Of a stretch of DNA of 64,000 nucleotides, positions 63,576 to 64,000 are shown one piece after another; the stretch's first letter is position 1, and each line of letters opens with the position of its first letter. The translations under genes and the position numbers were made by a program. The stretch is from NCBI GenBank assembly GCA_016858145.1, contig JAEHOE010000046.1:372001-436000 (forward strand), given 5' to 3'. Below the pieces are notes generated by a model. The model did no database searches, was not told the origin of the DNA, and saw only the letters and a list, made by a program, of their open reading frames with translations. Origin of the DNA: Edaphochlamys debaryana (lineage: Eukaryota > Chlorophyta > Chlorophyceae > Chlamydomonadales).

Positions 63576-64000
63576 GGCGGCGGGAGCCGCGGTGGCGGGG
63601 GCGGGCGAGCGGAAGGGTGCGAGGACTGGGGAGAAAGTGCCGTTCGAGGGGCTGGGCGCGGAAGCGTCTAGCTGGAGTGCAGAGCTGAGATTTGGATTAG
63701 CGCAACGTGGGTGGGGAGAAAGGTCGGAAGTAACAGGCGAGAAGCAGGGCCCGCGCCGGGGAAGAGGCAGCGCGAAGAGGCAGCGCGCCCCATCCGGCGG
63801 CTGGGTCGCGGCCGTGACGAGGGCGCCGCTGCCGTGCCGTGGTGGCTCCGACAGTGGGCGCTGGCGCCCTCGCAGCAGCCCCAGCAGCAGCCCCCTGAGG
63901 CCCGCGAGGGGCGGAGCGCGCAGCTGCATATGCCGGGAAGCGCCTTGCAAGTTTGCAGCTCCAAACCCCAACTGGCAGCCCCCTCCCCTCCGAACCCCAA
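63576..64000. other. 5' flank or N-terminal extension of the unknown gene
   Basis: The frame of the first exon stays open upstream to 63971, with an ATG at 63929. It may therefore be coding or may be GC-rich 5' UTR/promoter. TTGGGGTTTGGAGCTGCC-like sequence is repeated at the very edge. No TATA box was seen. Confidence 0.4.

Overview
This is nuclear DNA of a flagellated green alga, most likely a volvocine/chlamydomonadalean species. The evidence is very high GC with G/C-skewed introns, dense short GT-AG introns, TGTAA polyadenylation signals, Ala/Gly/Pro low-complexity inserts inside conserved proteins, and a complete axonemal dynein heavy chain. Most open frames are antisense or out-of-frame shadows created by the GC content. 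The gene models below were built by hand from splice sites and checked for phase continuity. No cDNA or database search was available.

Layout: (1) 1-2984(+): 3' part of a PD-(D/E)XK nuclease-like/protein-kinase-like fusion gene of Crinkler-type architecture, cut off by an in-frame TAG at the DFG position. (2) 4626-29695(-): a complete 60-exon, about 4229-aa, single-headed inner-arm-type axonemal dynein heavy chain. (3) 30459-35779(+): an 11-exon coiled-coil protein, head-to-head with the dynein, whose N-terminus resembles the TSNAXIP1 N-terminal region. The two share a 763-bp intergenic region and may be co-regulated ciliary genes. (4) 37423-41107(-): CCA-adding tRNA nucleotidyltransferase, 8 exons, about 692 aa. 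(5) 41916-50085(-): an 18-exon, about 946-aa secreted SGNH/GDSL-hydrolase-like protein with a C-terminal Cys-rich domain. (6) 50860-56837(+): an 11-exon, about 1206-aa TauE/SafE-family membrane transporter with a roughly 700-aa low-complexity loop. (7) 57708-63575(-): a 14-exon Ala/Gly/Pro-rich protein of unknown function built from duplicated exon blocks.

The most unusual feature is a recurrent pattern across four genes (dynein, coiled-coil, SGNH, unknown). Short tandem duplications, mostly 56-120 bp apart, straddle exon-intron junctions, so introns carry one to three extra copies of a real splice site with the adjoining exon edge. At least nine junctions show this. The window also holds six inferred GC-AG introns, several with the same CAG|GCGAG donor, a 40-nt G homopolymer, short dispersed repeats shared between introns of different genes, and a displaced copy of an SGNH exon-intron junction beside the tRNA nucleotidyltransferase gene. 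No rRNA, tRNA, CRISPR or intact transposon was recognised.
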